From the NCBI GenBank assembly GCA_031969915.1, contig DALYJJ010000002.1:29631-93630 (forward strand): a DNA stretch of 64,000 nucleotides. Direction: 5' to 3'. The translations under genes were made by a program, and so were the position numbers. Each line of letters starts with the position of its first letter. Within the stretch, counting starts at the first letter, position 1. The notes beneath the pieces were generated by a model that was not told where the DNA came from, made no database searches, and was given only the letters and a program-made list of their open reading frames with translations. Source of the stretch: DALYJJ01 sp031969915 (GTDB taxonomy: Bacteria > Acidobacteriota > Terriglobia > Bryobacterales > Bryobacteraceae). This document shows, piece by piece, positions 33,316 to 42,749 of this stretch.

Positions 33316-34166
33316 TGCAGGCCCGCGAGGAACGCGCGGGCGACTTCGGGCACGGGCCGCCGGTCCTGATCGACGGCACGGTTCATGTTCCGCATCGCCT
33401 GCTCAGAGATCCGCCCGGACAGCCCGGAAAGCGCGGCGTGCAGTCCGGGAAAGCGGCTCAGAGCTTCATCGCGGACGATGATCGCGCACTGATACGGCGG
33501 GAAGTAGGAGCGGTCGTCTTCGAGCATCCGGAACCGCGGGTTGGCCAGCATGCCGTCCGTGGAACTGGCCGCGCCCATTTCGATTCGGCCGGCCTCGATC
33601 GCCGGATAGAGCAACCCCAGGTCCATGGTCACCGGTGCGCCGTCCAGGCGCAGCCCATACGCCGCGGTCAGACCGCGGAGCCCGTCGGGCCGGCTCACAA
33701 ACTCGTAGCCGACGCCGATCCGCCACGGTCTGGCACGGCGCGCGGCCTCCGTCAAAGTCCGCTCCGGGCTCGCACTGGTAATGACCATCGCAAACGTGTT
33801 GTTGAAACCCAGGGGATCAAGCCAGGTCAGGCCCGCCGCGCGATAGCCGGCGCGCACGGTGGAGAGCGCTGCCTTCGGATCGGTAGTCGCCGGTTGCTTC
33901 AGGATCGCGGTGAGCGCGGTGCCGGTGTACTCGGGATAGAGATCGATGCCGCCGCTCTTGAGCGCCTCATGCGCCAGCAAGGTGCCGCCCAGGTTCAAGC
34001 GGCGGTCCACCGGGAGGTTGAGCTTGGCCTCGATCTGCTGCGCCAGGATCTCGCCGAGAATCACTTGTTCGGTGAAGTTCTTCGAGCCGACGACCACTCG
34101 GGGCGTGCCGGAGCAGCCGGTCGCTGCCAACGCCGCCACTACCAGGCAAATCGACGTTCGATCCAT
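33312..34166 (-). CDS. Glycine betaine/choline-type ABC transporter substrate-binding lipoprotein
   Basis: A 284-residue protein starting at 34166 with a lipoprotein leader (ICLVVAALAATGC, lipobox Cys near residue 18). OpuAC/OsmF-like features: 'VVVGSKNFTEQVILGEILAQQIE', 'GGIDLYPEYTGTALT', 'LDPLGFNNTFAMVIT' and 'LGLLYPAIEAGRIEMGAASSTDGM'. It should capture a quaternary amine for the permease encoded upstream, whose 3' end it overlaps by 28 nt. A longer frame to 34856 covers the permease in the wrong frame and is ignored. Confidence 0.88.
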   Translation of the reverse strand: MDRTSICLVVAALAATGCSGTPRVVVGSKNFTEQVILGEILAQQIEAKLNLPVDRRLNLGGTLLAHEALKSGGIDLYPEYTGTALTAILKQPATTDPKAALSTVRAGYRAAGLTWLDPLGFNNTFAMVITSASPERTLTEAARRARPWRIGVGYEFVSRPDGLRGLTAAYGLRLDGAPVTMDLGLLYPAIEAGRIEMGAASSTDGMLANPRFRMLEDDRSYFPPYQCAIIVRDEALSRFPGLHAALSGLSGRISEQAMRNMNRAVDQDRRPVPEVARAFLAGLH

Positions 34167-34741
34167 CCGAGCACCTCGTCGGCCGCGATGGCCATTAGCG
34201 CGGCGGGAATGGCGCCGGCCAGAATTGTGGACGGGTCCGCCATGGCGATCCCGCGAAAAACGAACGTTCCCAGGCCGCCGCCCCCGATCGCCGCGGCGAT
34301 GGTGGCGGTGCCGATGGTGGCCACCGTGGCAATGCGAACGCCTGCCAGGATGGTGGGAAAGGCGAGCGGCAGTTCGACGCGCCACAACAACTCGCCGGAG
34401 GTCATGCCCATGGCCACGGCGGATTCGCGAACCGCGCGGTCGACTCCGAGAATCCCCACCGTGAAATTGCGCAGGATCGGGAGCAGGGCGTACAGGACGA
34501 GGGCGAGAATCGCCGTTCGCCTGCCGATGCCGCCGATCAAGGGAACGGGCAGCAGGAAGCCGAAGAGGGCAAGACTGGGGATGGTCTGCAGCACTCCGAC
34601 CACCGCCATCGCCGCCCGGCGGACGCGCGCCCGGCGCGCCAGGAACACACCGAGCGGCCCGCCGGCGGCAAGGGCCGCGATGAGAGAAATGAACACCAGC
34701 CAAAAATGCTCGAGCGTCGCGGCCAGCACTTCGGCGGTCAT
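34139..34741 (-). CDS. Betaine/choline-type ABC transporter permease
   Basis: A 200-residue membrane protein with about five or six transmembrane helices ('FWLVFISLIAALAAGGPLGVFLA', 'AMAVVGVLQTIPSLALFGFLLPV'). It carries the BPD_transp_1 signature 'AVAMGMTSGELLWRVELPLAFPTILAGVRIATVATIGTATIAAAIGGGGLGTFVF'. This EAA-type loop contacts the ATPase. Length and sequence match OpuBB/OsmW-type permeases. It overlaps the ATPase gene upstream (4 nt) and the binding-protein gene downstream (28 nt), one tight operon. Confidence 0.9.
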   Translation of the reverse strand: MTAEVLAATLEHFWLVFISLIAALAAGGPLGVFLARRARVRRAAMAVVGVLQTIPSLALFGFLLPVPLIGGIGRRTAILALVLYALLPILRNFTVGILGVDRAVRESAVAMGMTSGELLWRVELPLAFPTILAGVRIATVATIGTATIAAAIGGGGLGTFVFRGIAMADPSTILAGAIPAALMAIAADEVLGWIERRFAW

Positions 34742-35469
34742 GCGGAAAGCGTCTCCAGAAACCGTCTCGCTTCCGGCGCGCCGCTGGCGGCAAACGCGCT
34801 CGGCTCGGCCACCAGGTCGAGGCGGCCCTCCCGCAGCAGGGCGATGCGGGAACCAAGCATCAGCGCCTCGCGCACGTCGTGGGTAACGAAAACGGAGGTC
34901 GTGCCCAGGCCGCGCCGCAATTCGAGAAAAAGCCGCTGCATGGCGAAGCGCGTGATCGGGTCGAGCGCGGCGAACGGCTCGTCGAACAGCAGCAGCGGCG
35001 GGGCGGCGGCCAGAGCGCGCGCGATACCCACCCGCTGCTTCTCGCCCCCGGAGAGTTGCCGCGGGTAGCGCGAGGCGTACACGGCGGGCTCCAGGTGCAT
35101 CGCTTCCAGCAGTTCGCCGACGCGCCGGCGCGTGCGCTCCGCGGGCCATCCTTCCAGTTTCGGTACCAGGGCCACGTTCTCGGCGACCGTCATGTGCGGG
35201 AACAGACCACCCTCCTGAATGACGTAACCGATGCGACGGCGGAGGGCCGTTGCTTCGCGGCTCCGCGTGTCTTCGCCTTCGAACCACACGGCGCCGCGCG
35301 TGGTCTCGATCAGGCGGTTTACGGTCTTGAGCAAGGTGGTCTTTCCGGAGCCGCTGCGGCCCAGCAAGACCAGCGTCTCGCCCTCTTCCACGAACAAGTC
35401 GATCCCGCGCAGCACCGGCCGTCCGTCGATCTCACACCACACTTCGCGAAACTCAACCAGCGCCGCCAT
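34738..35469 (-). CDS. Betaine/choline-type ABC transporter ATP-binding protein
   Basis: A 243-residue ABC ATPase. Walker A is GRSGSGKTT (near residue 38), the Q-loop 'YVIQEGGLFPHMTV', the signature 'LSGGEKQRVGIARAL', Walker B 'LLLFDEPFAALDP' and the switch His in 'VFVTHDVREAL'. It lacks the C-terminal CBS domains found in larger OpuBA proteins. First gene of the three-gene operon 35469-33312. The sequence cannot decide between glycine betaine, choline and related osmolytes. Confidence 0.92.
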   Translation of the reverse strand: MAALVEFREVWCEIDGRPVLRGIDLFVEEGETLVLLGRSGSGKTTLLKTVNRLIETTRGAVWFEGEDTRSREATALRRRIGYVIQEGGLFPHMTVAENVALVPKLEGWPAERTRRRVGELLEAMHLEPAVYASRYPRQLSGGEKQRVGIARALAAAPPLLLFDEPFAALDPITRFAMQRLFLELRRGLGTTSVFVTHDVREALMLGSRIALLREGRLDLVAEPSAFAASGAPEARRFLETLSA

Positions 35470-35568
35470 GCCCGTCTATCTTAACCGGAGGACGCCCCGG
35501 AGCCGCGATGTGACCGATGTAACGCTACCGCAAGCGCGCCGATTGGACGATAGCTTTCGTGGACGCCC

Positions 35569-36825
35569 ATGGAACAGATACCTTGCCCCGACGGTTATCT
35601 TTTGGACGCGCGATCGCCCCTCGCCGAAGGTCACCATGCCCTGAACCACTACCTGGTGCGCGTCGAGGAGGCCGGCTGGCGCAAGGCCCTGCAGGAAGTG
35701 AACGGTATTCGCGACAAGCGCAGAAAGCTGTTGGTCTGGAAGGCTCTGCTCCAGCGGTTCGCCTGGCTTCGGGATCACGCGCCCGAGAGCGCCGTCCTGA
35801 GTCCGCTGCGGGGCCTCGGAGAGCGGATCGAGAAATGGACACTCGCCCCGCCGGAGCAGGATCTCATTGAGATTCTGGAGGCGACGGCGGCGGTTTCGGA
35901 TTTCGCCGGACCCTACGCGCCGCTGCCGCACGTTCTTGCGTATCTCGACGAATCGGCGCATACGGCGACGCTGGCGGCCGCCATTCGCGTCTTCCGGGAA
36001 CGCACCTGGGATCACCGCTACGTCGTGAACCAGGTAAGTCTGCAACTGTTCCGGTCGCGGCTGGACATGCTGGCCTGGCGCGACGAATGGACTCCCATTG
36101 ACCGCCCGCGCTGTTGGAGCGAGCAGGTGCGTGCGGACTTCCGCGAGATGGAAGGAGCGCGGCGTGGGCCGTGGCGCTCGCTGCTCTACAGCATCCGCGG
36201 CGATGAAACCGGCCGTCCCGCGCCGCGCTGGATTCCCGCTTCTCAGGCCGTGGTGACGGCGATCGGCTCGAATCAGTTCCGCCAAACGCTGCTCCGGTGG
36301 CTGGGCCCGCTCACGCCCGGCGCCACCGTGCGGCTCTCGCGCGAAGGCAGCTACCTGCTGCGGTCGCTCCTGTGGCTTGGGGCATCGCTCGGCGATGCGG
36401 ACGTGCTGGCGGCGATCGCCCACATCCGCGGCGTGGAGTTCAAGCCGAAGGCAAACGGCGAGAAGGTTCTGCGTGCCGCGGCGGAGGCGTTGGGACAACC
36501 GGATCCGACCGTCAGACCGCCCGCCGCTACGCCGAGCTTCGCCGAACTGGTGGGCCGTGGGCTTTCCGTGGCGATGAGTTCGATGAACGTCGCACCCGGC
36601 AGAATCGGCGTCGAAAGGGACGTGATTCACGTGCGCGGAAGGCGAGACAGCTACGAAGTGCACATCGCCAGCCGCATGGCATACCGTACCAGCGACGGGC
36701 GCGCGATGCGGATCGATGCAGGCCCTCCTGCGGCGGCGCCCGGCGGGTTGCCGGATGTGGCCGGGATCAGTGCGTTGCTCCAAGCCGTGCAGGCGCTCGC
36801 GAACGACGAATTCGATCCGGCGTAG
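35569..36825 (+). CDS. Hypothetical protein, helical-repeat (DUF4132-like) architecture
   Basis: A 418-residue cytosolic protein with no signal peptide, rich in Trp, Arg and Leu helices. Segments such as 'LLRSLLWLGASLGDADVLAAIAHIRGVEFK' and the C-terminal 'GVERDVIHVRGRRDSYEVHIASRMAYR' vaguely recall DUF4132/MolR-type proteins and their associated helical repeats. The match is weak and no catalytic motif is visible. It lies alone between the ABC operon (divergent, about 100-bp gap) and the sulfatase gene. Confidence 0.6.
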   Translation: MEQIPCPDGYLLDARSPLAEGHHALNHYLVRVEEAGWRKALQEVNGIRDKRRKLLVWKALLQRFAWLRDHAPESAVLSPLRGLGERIEKWTLAPPEQDLIEILEATAAVSDFAGPYAPLPHVLAYLDESAHTATLAAAIRVFRERTWDHRYVVNQVSLQLFRSRLDMLAWRDEWTPIDRPRCWSEQVRADFREMEGARRGPWRSLLYSIRGDETGRPAPRWIPASQAVVTAIGSNQFRQTLLRWLGPLTPGATVRLSREGSYLLRSLLWLGASLGDADVLAAIAHIRGVEFKPKANGEKVLRAAAEALGQPDPTVRPPAATPSFAELVGRGLSVAMSSMNVAPGRIGVERDVIHVRGRRDSYEVHIASRMAYRTSDGRAMRIDAGPPAAAPGGLPDVAGISALLQAVQALANDEFDPA

Positions 36826-36869
36826 GGCCGGCGGAGCGCGCGGTTGAACGCGCGGGCCGGTAAACTGAT

Positions 36870-36899
36870 GCCGAGATGCAACACGCCGAGATGCAACAC
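36870..36899 (+). repeat. 15-bp tandem duplication at the sulfatase start
   Basis: The unit GCCGAGATGCAACAC occurs twice in direct tandem, each copy carrying a GAG-ATG pair. It therefore duplicates an in-frame start codon (36876 and 36891) immediately ahead of the Tat leader that starts at 36903. Confidence 0.8.
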
Positions 36900-36902
36900 A
36901 CG

Positions 36903-38372
36903 ATGACGCGCCGCCGTCTGCTGCAGGCCGGTCTCTCGCTGCCCGCGTTGCTGCGCGGCTCGCGGACCCCAGGCTACAACGTCCTGTTCATCGCCGTGGA
37001 CGACCTGAAGCCGGTGACCCGGTGCTATGGGAACTCGCTGGCGGCGACGCCGAACATCGACCGGCTCGCCTCCGAGGGGCTGATGTTCACACGCGCCTAC
37101 TGCCAGCAGGCCGTGTGCAGTCCCAGCCGGACGTCGCTGCTGACGGGAAGGCGGCCGGACACAACGCGCGTCTACGACTTGCAGACCCACTTCCGCACCA
37201 ACCTGCCGGACGTGGTTACGTTACCGCAGCACTTCCGCAACCACGGTTACGAGACCAGCGGGTTCAGCAAGATCTACCATGGCGGCCTGGACGACATCCA
37301 CTCCTGGAGCATTCCGTCGTGGCTGCCAGGCCCGGGACTTGCCTGGAACACGCCGGAGAACGCCCGGCGGGCGGAGCGCGCGCACGCCACCCTGGAGAGG
37401 CGTGGAATGCGTGCCGAGCCCACGCCACCGCGTTCCGAGGAGGACCGGGCGCGCCGGGGACCATCCTGGGAATCGCGCGACGTCGCCGACAACGAGCTGC
37501 CCGACGGCAAGACCGCCGATGCGGTAGCGAGCGCGCTGCGGGCCCTGAAGGACAAGCCGTTCTTTCTCGCCGCCGGCTTCCTGAAGCCGCACCTTCCCTT
37601 CACGGCGCCCAAGCGATACTTCGACCTGTATCGCAACGCAGAATTCCACATGCCGCCCAATCCGCTCCCGCCGGAAGGCGCGCCGGCCATGGCGCTTCAC
37701 CAATCCGGCGAACTGCGCTCCTATCTCGACATTCCCCCTGAGGGCCCGATTCCCGACGGCAAGGGATTGGAGTTGATCCGGGCCTATCACGCGGCGATGA
37801 GCTACACGGACGCCCAAGTGGGGCGGCTTCTGAATACTCTCGACGAGCTCGACTTGCGAAGAAAGACAGTGGTCATCCTCTGGGGCGACCACGGCTGGCA
37901 CCTGGGCGATCACGGGCTCTGGAACAAACACACCAATTTCGAGCAGGCCACGCGAGCGCCGTTGATCGTCAGCGTCCCCGGGCAAAAGACCGCGGGCCGG
38001 AGCACCGCCTCGCTCACGGAGTTTGTCGACATCTACCCGTCGTTGGCAGAGATCTGTGGCCTCCCCTCGCCGCAGGGTGTGGAAGGCCTGAGCTTCGCGC
38101 CGCTGCTGCGCGACCCCGGCCGCAGGATCAAGCGGGTGGCGTTTAGCCAATACCCGCGTGGCGGTGCCATGGGGTACTCGGTTCGCAACGAGCGCTATCG
38201 ATACACGGAATGGGTTGTGCGCGGGGAGGGCGTCAGGGGCATCGAGTTGTACGACTACGAAACCGATCCACTGGAACGGCGCAGCATTGCGGCGAAGTGG
38301 GAGATGGTCACCGTGATCCGTGAGGCACGGACGCAACTGGAGAAGCAGTTCCGATACCAAAGCCGCCGGTAG
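36903..38372 (+). CDS. Tat-exported sulfatase (iduronate-2-sulfatase-like)
   Basis: A 489-residue type I sulfatase from ATG 36903; starts at 36876 and 36891 add up to nine residues. Twin-arginine leader MTRRRLLQAGLSLPALL. Active-site motif 'CSPSRTSLLTGRRP', whose Cys72 is the residue converted to formylglycine. Metal ligands lie in 'FIAVDDLKP' and 'LWGDHGWHLGDHGLWNKHTNFE'. The closing 'YSVRNERYRYTEWV' and 'LYDYETDPLERRSI' are iduronate-2-sulfatase-like. It likely releases sulfate from sulfated glycans. It needs a formylglycine-generating enzyme; the only FGE-like domain in the window is the S9 fusion at 18752. Confidence 0.9.
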   Translation: MTRRRLLQAGLSLPALLRGSRTPGYNVLFIAVDDLKPVTRCYGNSLAATPNIDRLASEGLMFTRAYCQQAVCSPSRTSLLTGRRPDTTRVYDLQTHFRTNLPDVVTLPQHFRNHGYETSGFSKIYHGGLDDIHSWSIPSWLPGPGLAWNTPENARRAERAHATLERRGMRAEPTPPRSEEDRARRGPSWESRDVADNELPDGKTADAVASALRALKDKPFFLAAGFLKPHLPFTAPKRYFDLYRNAEFHMPPNPLPPEGAPAMALHQSGELRSYLDIPPEGPIPDGKGLELIRAYHAAMSYTDAQVGRLLNTLDELDLRRKTVVILWGDHGWHLGDHGLWNKHTNFEQATRAPLIVSVPGQKTAGRSTASLTEFVDIYPSLAEICGLPSPQGVEGLSFAPLLRDPGRRIKRVAFSQYPRGGAMGYSVRNERYRYTEWVVRGEGVRGIELYDYETDPLERRSIAAKWEMVTVIREARTQLEKQFRYQSRR

Positions 38373-38390
38373 GCCGGCGCGCGCCGGCGG
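38363..38390. terminator. GC-rich palindrome between convergent sulfatase and TonB genes
   Basis: The perfect 16-bp palindrome GCCGGCGCGCGCCGGC (38373-38388) lies right after the sulfatase stop, flanked by CCGCCGG/CCGGCGG arms (38363-38369 and 38384-38390). It sits between two convergent stops and could end transcription both ways, but there is no U-tract. Confidence 0.4.
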
Positions 38391-38394
38391 TCCC

Positions 38395-41300
38395 TCAGAA
38401 GTTGAACTTCAGACCAAGCTGGATGTTCCGCGGCGGGCCTGCGGTCGTAATGGTGCCGAAGTTATTGTCCGGCGTGATGAGCGAGCCCCAACTGGCGCCG
38501 GGGTTCCGGTAGTTGGCACGGTTGAACATGTTGAAGAAGTCGGCTTGGAAACGAAGGCGCCAGCCGCGTTCCTTGTCGACCACGGTTTCCTTACGCAGGG
38601 AGAAGTCCCAGAGATAGAGGCCGGGTCCGCGCACGTTGCCGGCGCCGCTGGTTCCTTCCTGGTCCTCTTCGGCCGGCGCGAAGACGTCGCGGTTCAGGTA
38701 CATGTTGGGGTCACGGGTGTTGTTAATAGGATTTCCCCCGAGGTAGTTAGCGCGGCGCCCGCCGGTGTAGAGTGTGCTCGCGGATATCGTCAGCGGACCT
38801 CCGGTCTGCCCTCGCACGATGCCGCTCACCTCCCAACCGCCCAGCGCCGCGCGGCCGAATGCTTTCTTGCGGACCGCCCTGAGCGTCGGAAACCGGTACG
38901 AGTAAGTGGTCACGAAGACATGCGAACGGTCGAAACTGGCCGGACCGTAGGAGTAGTTTCTGTCCCGCCAGAAAATCCCGCTGTCCGGGTTGTCGCCGTT
39001 CCCCGAGGCGCCTGCCAGCACTTTTGACCAGGTATAACTTAGCGTGAAGTTCATTCTGCCCTTGCGCTTGGTGACGTACGTCTGAAGTGCGTGGTAATTC
39101 GAGGTGGAGTCGGACAGGCGCTGCCGGATGGAGGAATAGCCTCTGTACGGGCGAACCGAGTTCAGGGAGGGCCGCTGCGCCGTCGGGATCTCATTGATGG
39201 CGCGCAACTCAGGGAGCGTCAGATAGTTGATATCCGGCTGCCGCAGCAAGTGGCGTCCGAACGTCCCCACGTAAGTGACCTCCAGGAACGTGCCGAACGG
39301 CAATTCGTGCTGGATGCCGAAATTCCCGGTCATAGTGTACGGGATCTCGAGGCTCGGGTCGATGGCATCGATGTTTGCAAACGGTGTCAGCGCGGAGGCG
39401 CGCCCGCTGCGGGGATCGCTGAGGTTGGCGTTCTCGAGGCTCACGCTTTGGAGCCAAGGCGTGTAGTTCACCATCGGGAAGATAATGTTGCCCTCAGGTT
39501 TGTCGTGGAAAATGCCGAAACCAGCGCGGATGGCGGTCCGGTTGTGCCGAAACGGCGCATACGCCAGGCTGATGCGCGGCGCAAAGAGAGTGGTCACGTC
39601 ATAGAGGCCCCGGGGCGCGCCCGCCGGTATGAGAGCCAGAGCCGCTTTGTCCAAACTGAGCAGGCGCCCGAGTTCCTCGTCGGGAACGCCCGAGCCGCCC
39701 CGGACCAATCCGTTATAGACGTTGCCGGAGCCGGCGACGATTGTGCCGTTGGGCAATACGGTCACGGCCTGCGCGGGGTTGTACAAGGCCGGTACGAAGT
39801 TCGTGATGTTATTCGCCTGAGTGTAAGTCGGATCGTTGCGCTGCCAGCGAACGCCGATCTCCAGGCTGAGCTTCCGGTTCACCCTCCAGGCGTCGGAGAG
39901 ATACCCTTCGTAGGAACTGAACCGGAAGAAGCCGGTGGGGTCGCCGGAAGCTTCGGTGTATGTCCGGAAGTTACCCATCAGAGCATCCGCAAAGGCGTTT
40001 GCTGTGGTTAGATTGTTGCCTGAGGTGTTGAACGCTACACTCCCCCGGAATTGGGACCGTCCGTTCTGGTCCTTGCGGTTCCGGATCACCGTGAAGCCGG
40101 CCTTCAATGTGTGGGCCCGCATAATGAACGTGAAACTCTCCATGAACTGGATATCTGTGGTTGGCGACATGAGCGCCTGGCGGGGACCGTTGATATTGGC
40201 GAAGTTCGAGATGGTGATATCTGGCATGCCGTCCGAGCCGGCGCCCGTCCAACTGTTGGCGTTGTACACCAGCGGATATTCAAGCCCGTAGGTGGAGCGC
40301 TTCCAGGCGTCGCCCACCATCGGAATCCGCTGCCCGTTCCAGGAAGAGTTGAGCTTCAGTTCGTTGACCACGCTGGGGGAGGGAAGCCACGTGTGCGCGA
40401 TCTGGTAGTTCCAGCCGGGCCGGTTCCGCTCCGTCGGCGTCATCGGCATCTGTGAGCCGAAGAACACGCCGAACGGGTCAACCAGATCGTAGTGGTCGTG
40501 CATGTAACGGAAGTAGAAGCTGTGCTTGTCGCTCTGCCGGTAATCGAGCCGGGCGATGTCCTGCCGCCAGTTGAAGGGACTCGCAATCTGGAAGACGGTG
40601 TTGTTGCTTGTCGTCGTATCGGAATACGAGGCGGCGAGCAACTCCATTGCATCGTAGACCTTCGCAATGGCGCGGCCCTGCGGCGTGATCCTGGACGCTA
40701 TGTTCCGGCCCACAATCGCGGTGGTGGTGCCCGGTTCCCGAAGGTTGCCGCTGCGCAGGGTGAAATCCCCGGCGCGTTCCGCCCTGGTGGGGAGGCTGCG
40801 CCGCGTTGGTGTCGTGTACTGCCGTATGCGCTTAAACTCCTGTCCCCCGAAGAAGAAGAGCTTCCCGCGAACGATTGGTCCTCCCAAATCCCATCCGAAG
40901 TTGTTGAAGCGGAGGGGCGGGCGTGCCGGTGAGAAGGTATTGCGCGCGTCCAGCTTGTTGTTCCGGAAGAATTCCCGGATGCCGCCGTGGTAGCGGTCGC
41001 CTCCACCGCGTGTAACGACGTTGATCGACGACCCCGAATTCCGTCCGAACTCGGCGGAAAAAGCAGATGACTTGATGTTGACTTCGCGAATGAAGTCCAC
41101 GCCCACGTTGTTGATCTGGCTCCCATTGGATCCGGAGTCCATGTTCGAGCCGCCGTCAAGCGCCAGGTAGTTCGTGTTGCCCCGGGTTCCGTTGATCGAT
41201 TGCGCCGTGATGGACAGGTTGGTGGTGAGCGCCAGTTGGTCTTCGTCCAGTAACACCGCACCGGGGATGAGCGAGGTGAGCTGCATATAGTTGCGGCCGT

Positions 41301-41736
41301 TCAGGGCCAGGTCCTGCACCTGCGCTGTGTCGATGACGCGGCCGACTTCACCGGAGACCGTGTTGACAGCCTCGCCGGCGGCGGCGGTTACCTCGATGGT
41401 TGACTCGACGCCCGCCACTTGGAGACGGAAGTCGACGGGCAGCCGGCCGTCCGCGATCAGGTTATTTCCTGTGCGCTCGCTCTTCTTGAAGCCCGTCAGC
41501 TCGGCGGTCACCGTGTAGTTGCCGACCGGGAGCGGTGTTACGACATAGTAGCCATCGGCATCGGTCGTCGCAAGACGTACTAACTTGGTGGCTTCGTTAG
41601 TAATCGTGATCTTCACGCCGGGGATGACGGATCCGGTGGCATCGGTGACCGTGCCGGAGATGCGGCCCGTAATGCTTTGGGCAGTGAGAGGAATCGCGAT
41701 CAGGAACGCTAGCAGGAAAGGCGCGGCGCGGCGCAT
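38395..41736 (-). CDS. TonB-dependent receptor with carboxypeptidase regulatory-like domain (Oar-like)
   Basis: A 1,113-residue outer-membrane receptor. The start at 41736 follows a strong GGAGGT site. Signal peptide MRRAAPFLLAFLIAIPLTAQ. CarboxypepD_reg-like domain at residues ~22-110 ('GRISGTVTDATGSVIPGVKITITNEAT'), plug ('LALNGRNYMQLTSLIPGA', 'NYLALDGGSNMDSGSN', 'EFGRNSGSSINVVTRGGGDRYHGG') and barrel ending 'NIQLGLKFNF'. Same family as the receptor at 26659 but clearly diverged from it. Lying next to a sulfatase, it may import sulfated glycan fragments, which is inference from location only. Confidence 0.93.
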   Translation of the reverse strand: MRRAAPFLLAFLIAIPLTAQSITGRISGTVTDATGSVIPGVKITITNEATKLVRLATTDADGYYVVTPLPVGNYTVTAELTGFKKSERTGNNLIADGRLPVDFRLQVAGVESTIEVTAAAGEAVNTVSGEVGRVIDTAQVQDLALNGRNYMQLTSLIPGAVLLDEDQLALTTNLSITAQSINGTRGNTNYLALDGGSNMDSGSNGSQINNVGVDFIREVNIKSSAFSAEFGRNSGSSINVVTRGGGDRYHGGIREFFRNNKLDARNTFSPARPPLRFNNFGWDLGGPIVRGKLFFFGGQEFKRIRQYTTPTRRSLPTRAERAGDFTLRSGNLREPGTTTAIVGRNIASRITPQGRAIAKVYDAMELLAASYSDTTTSNNTVFQIASPFNWRQDIARLDYRQSDKHSFYFRYMHDHYDLVDPFGVFFGSQMPMTPTERNRPGWNYQIAHTWLPSPSVVNELKLNSSWNGQRIPMVGDAWKRSTYGLEYPLVYNANSWTGAGSDGMPDITISNFANINGPRQALMSPTTDIQFMESFTFIMRAHTLKAGFTVIRNRKDQNGRSQFRGSVAFNTSGNNLTTANAFADALMGNFRTYTEASGDPTGFFRFSSYEGYLSDAWRVNRKLSLEIGVRWQRNDPTYTQANNITNFVPALYNPAQAVTVLPNGTIVAGSGNVYNGLVRGGSGVPDEELGRLLSLDKAALALIPAGAPRGLYDVTTLFAPRISLAYAPFRHNRTAIRAGFGIFHDKPEGNIIFPMVNYTPWLQSVSLENANLSDPRSGRASALTPFANIDAIDPSLEIPYTMTGNFGIQHELPFGTFLEVTYVGTFGRHLLRQPDINYLTLPELRAINEIPTAQRPSLNSVRPYRGYSSIRQRLSDSTSNYHALQTYVTKRKGRMNFTLSYTWSKVLAGASGNGDNPDSGIFWRDRNYSYGPASFDRSHVFVTTYSYRFPTLRAVRKKAFGRAALGGWEVSGIVRGQTGGPLTISASTLYTGGRRANYLGGNPINNTRDPNMYLNRDVFAPAEEDQEGTSGAGNVRGPGLYLWDFSLRKETVVDKERGWRLRFQADFFNMFNRANYRNPGASWGSLITPDNNFGTITTAGPPRNIQLGLKFNF

Positions 41737-41894
41737 TCAATACCTCCGGATACGGATGGACGAAATAGTCCAGGCGATCCTACCACCAGGGTCCGGTAAC
41801 GTCAAACGGCATCCCTTGCAGTACAGTTTTCGACGCTGGCGGAGGCGCGCCGTGTAGGCACGGTTGGCTCCCGGCGTTGTATGGTAGTCGAGGA

Positions 41895-42734
41895 ATGACC
41901 TGGGATGACATCCGGACCCTTGCGCGTGACGGCTCGCCGGCGGAGGCCGTCGATGCCGCGAACGCCTTCGCCCGCGAGCACGGCCATGCGGTGACATTCG
42001 GCTATCGAGATGGAATGTGGGTTCGTTCGGCCGACGACATGGAGACACCGGCGCCGGATCTCTTCGACGGGCCCGCCCTGTGGGATGTTTGGCAGGCGCA
42101 GCGGCAAAAGTACCTTCGCGATGCGGACGACTATTGGTTTCACGTCTACCGGCCGCGGGAAGGCGACGTCATCGTGGACATCGGAGCCGGCCGTGGCGAG
42201 GACGCGTATGCGTTCTCCCGCGCGGCCGGCGCGGCGGGCGGGGAGTGGGCGGTTGAGCCGCACCCGGTGACCTTCGGCGCGCTACGGCGGCTCTGCGAAT
42301 GGAACGGGCTTACCAACGTGCGGTGTTCGCAGGTGGCGTGCACCGAAGTGGCGGAGGATCTCCAGATCGAGACGCTGCCGCTGTGGGAATCCAACTACGT
42401 GCGCAGTGGTCCGGCGAGCGAAACGAGCTTCGCCGTGCAGTGCCGCCCGTTTGACGAGATCGCCGGCGAAGCGGGAATCGGGCGCATTGACTTCCTGAAG
42501 ATGAACATCGAAGGAGCGGAGCGGATGGCCTTGCCAGGGTGCCGGCGGGCCCTGGAGCGTGCGCGGTACGCGTGTATCTCCGCCCATGATTTCCGGGCAG
42601 ACCGGGGCGAAGGCGAGGCATTCCGCACGCTGGCCTTCGTTCGGGCGTTCCTGGAGAACGCCGGGTTCCGCATCCTCACGCGCGACGATCCGCGCTACTA
42701 CGTTCCCTATCACGTGCACGCGTGGCGCGACTAG
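41895..42734 (+). CDS. FkbM-family methyltransferase
   Basis: A 279-residue protein. ATG 41895 is chosen as the first in-frame ATG; a TTG at 41877 would add six residues. The SAM-binding motif is 'VIVDIGAGRGEDAYAFSRA' (near residue 95), followed by 'AVEPHPVTFGALRRLCEWN' and 'IDFLKMNIEGAERMALPGCRRAL', the FkbM-family core. It probably methylates a hydroxyl on a sugar or small metabolite. No biosynthetic cluster surrounds it. Convergent with the VWA-domain gene, with a 15-bp gap. Confidence 0.85.
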   Translation: MTWDDIRTLARDGSPAEAVDAANAFAREHGHAVTFGYRDGMWVRSADDMETPAPDLFDGPALWDVWQAQRQKYLRDADDYWFHVYRPREGDVIVDIGAGRGEDAYAFSRAAGAAGGEWAVEPHPVTFGALRRLCEWNGLTNVRCSQVACTEVAEDLQIETLPLWESNYVRSGPASETSFAVQCRPFDEIAGEAGIGRIDFLKMNIEGAERMALPGCRRALERARYACISAHDFRADRGEGEAFRTLAFVRAFLENAGFRILTRDDPRYYVPYHVHAWRD

Positions 42735-42749
42735 GCGGCCGGCGCTTGG

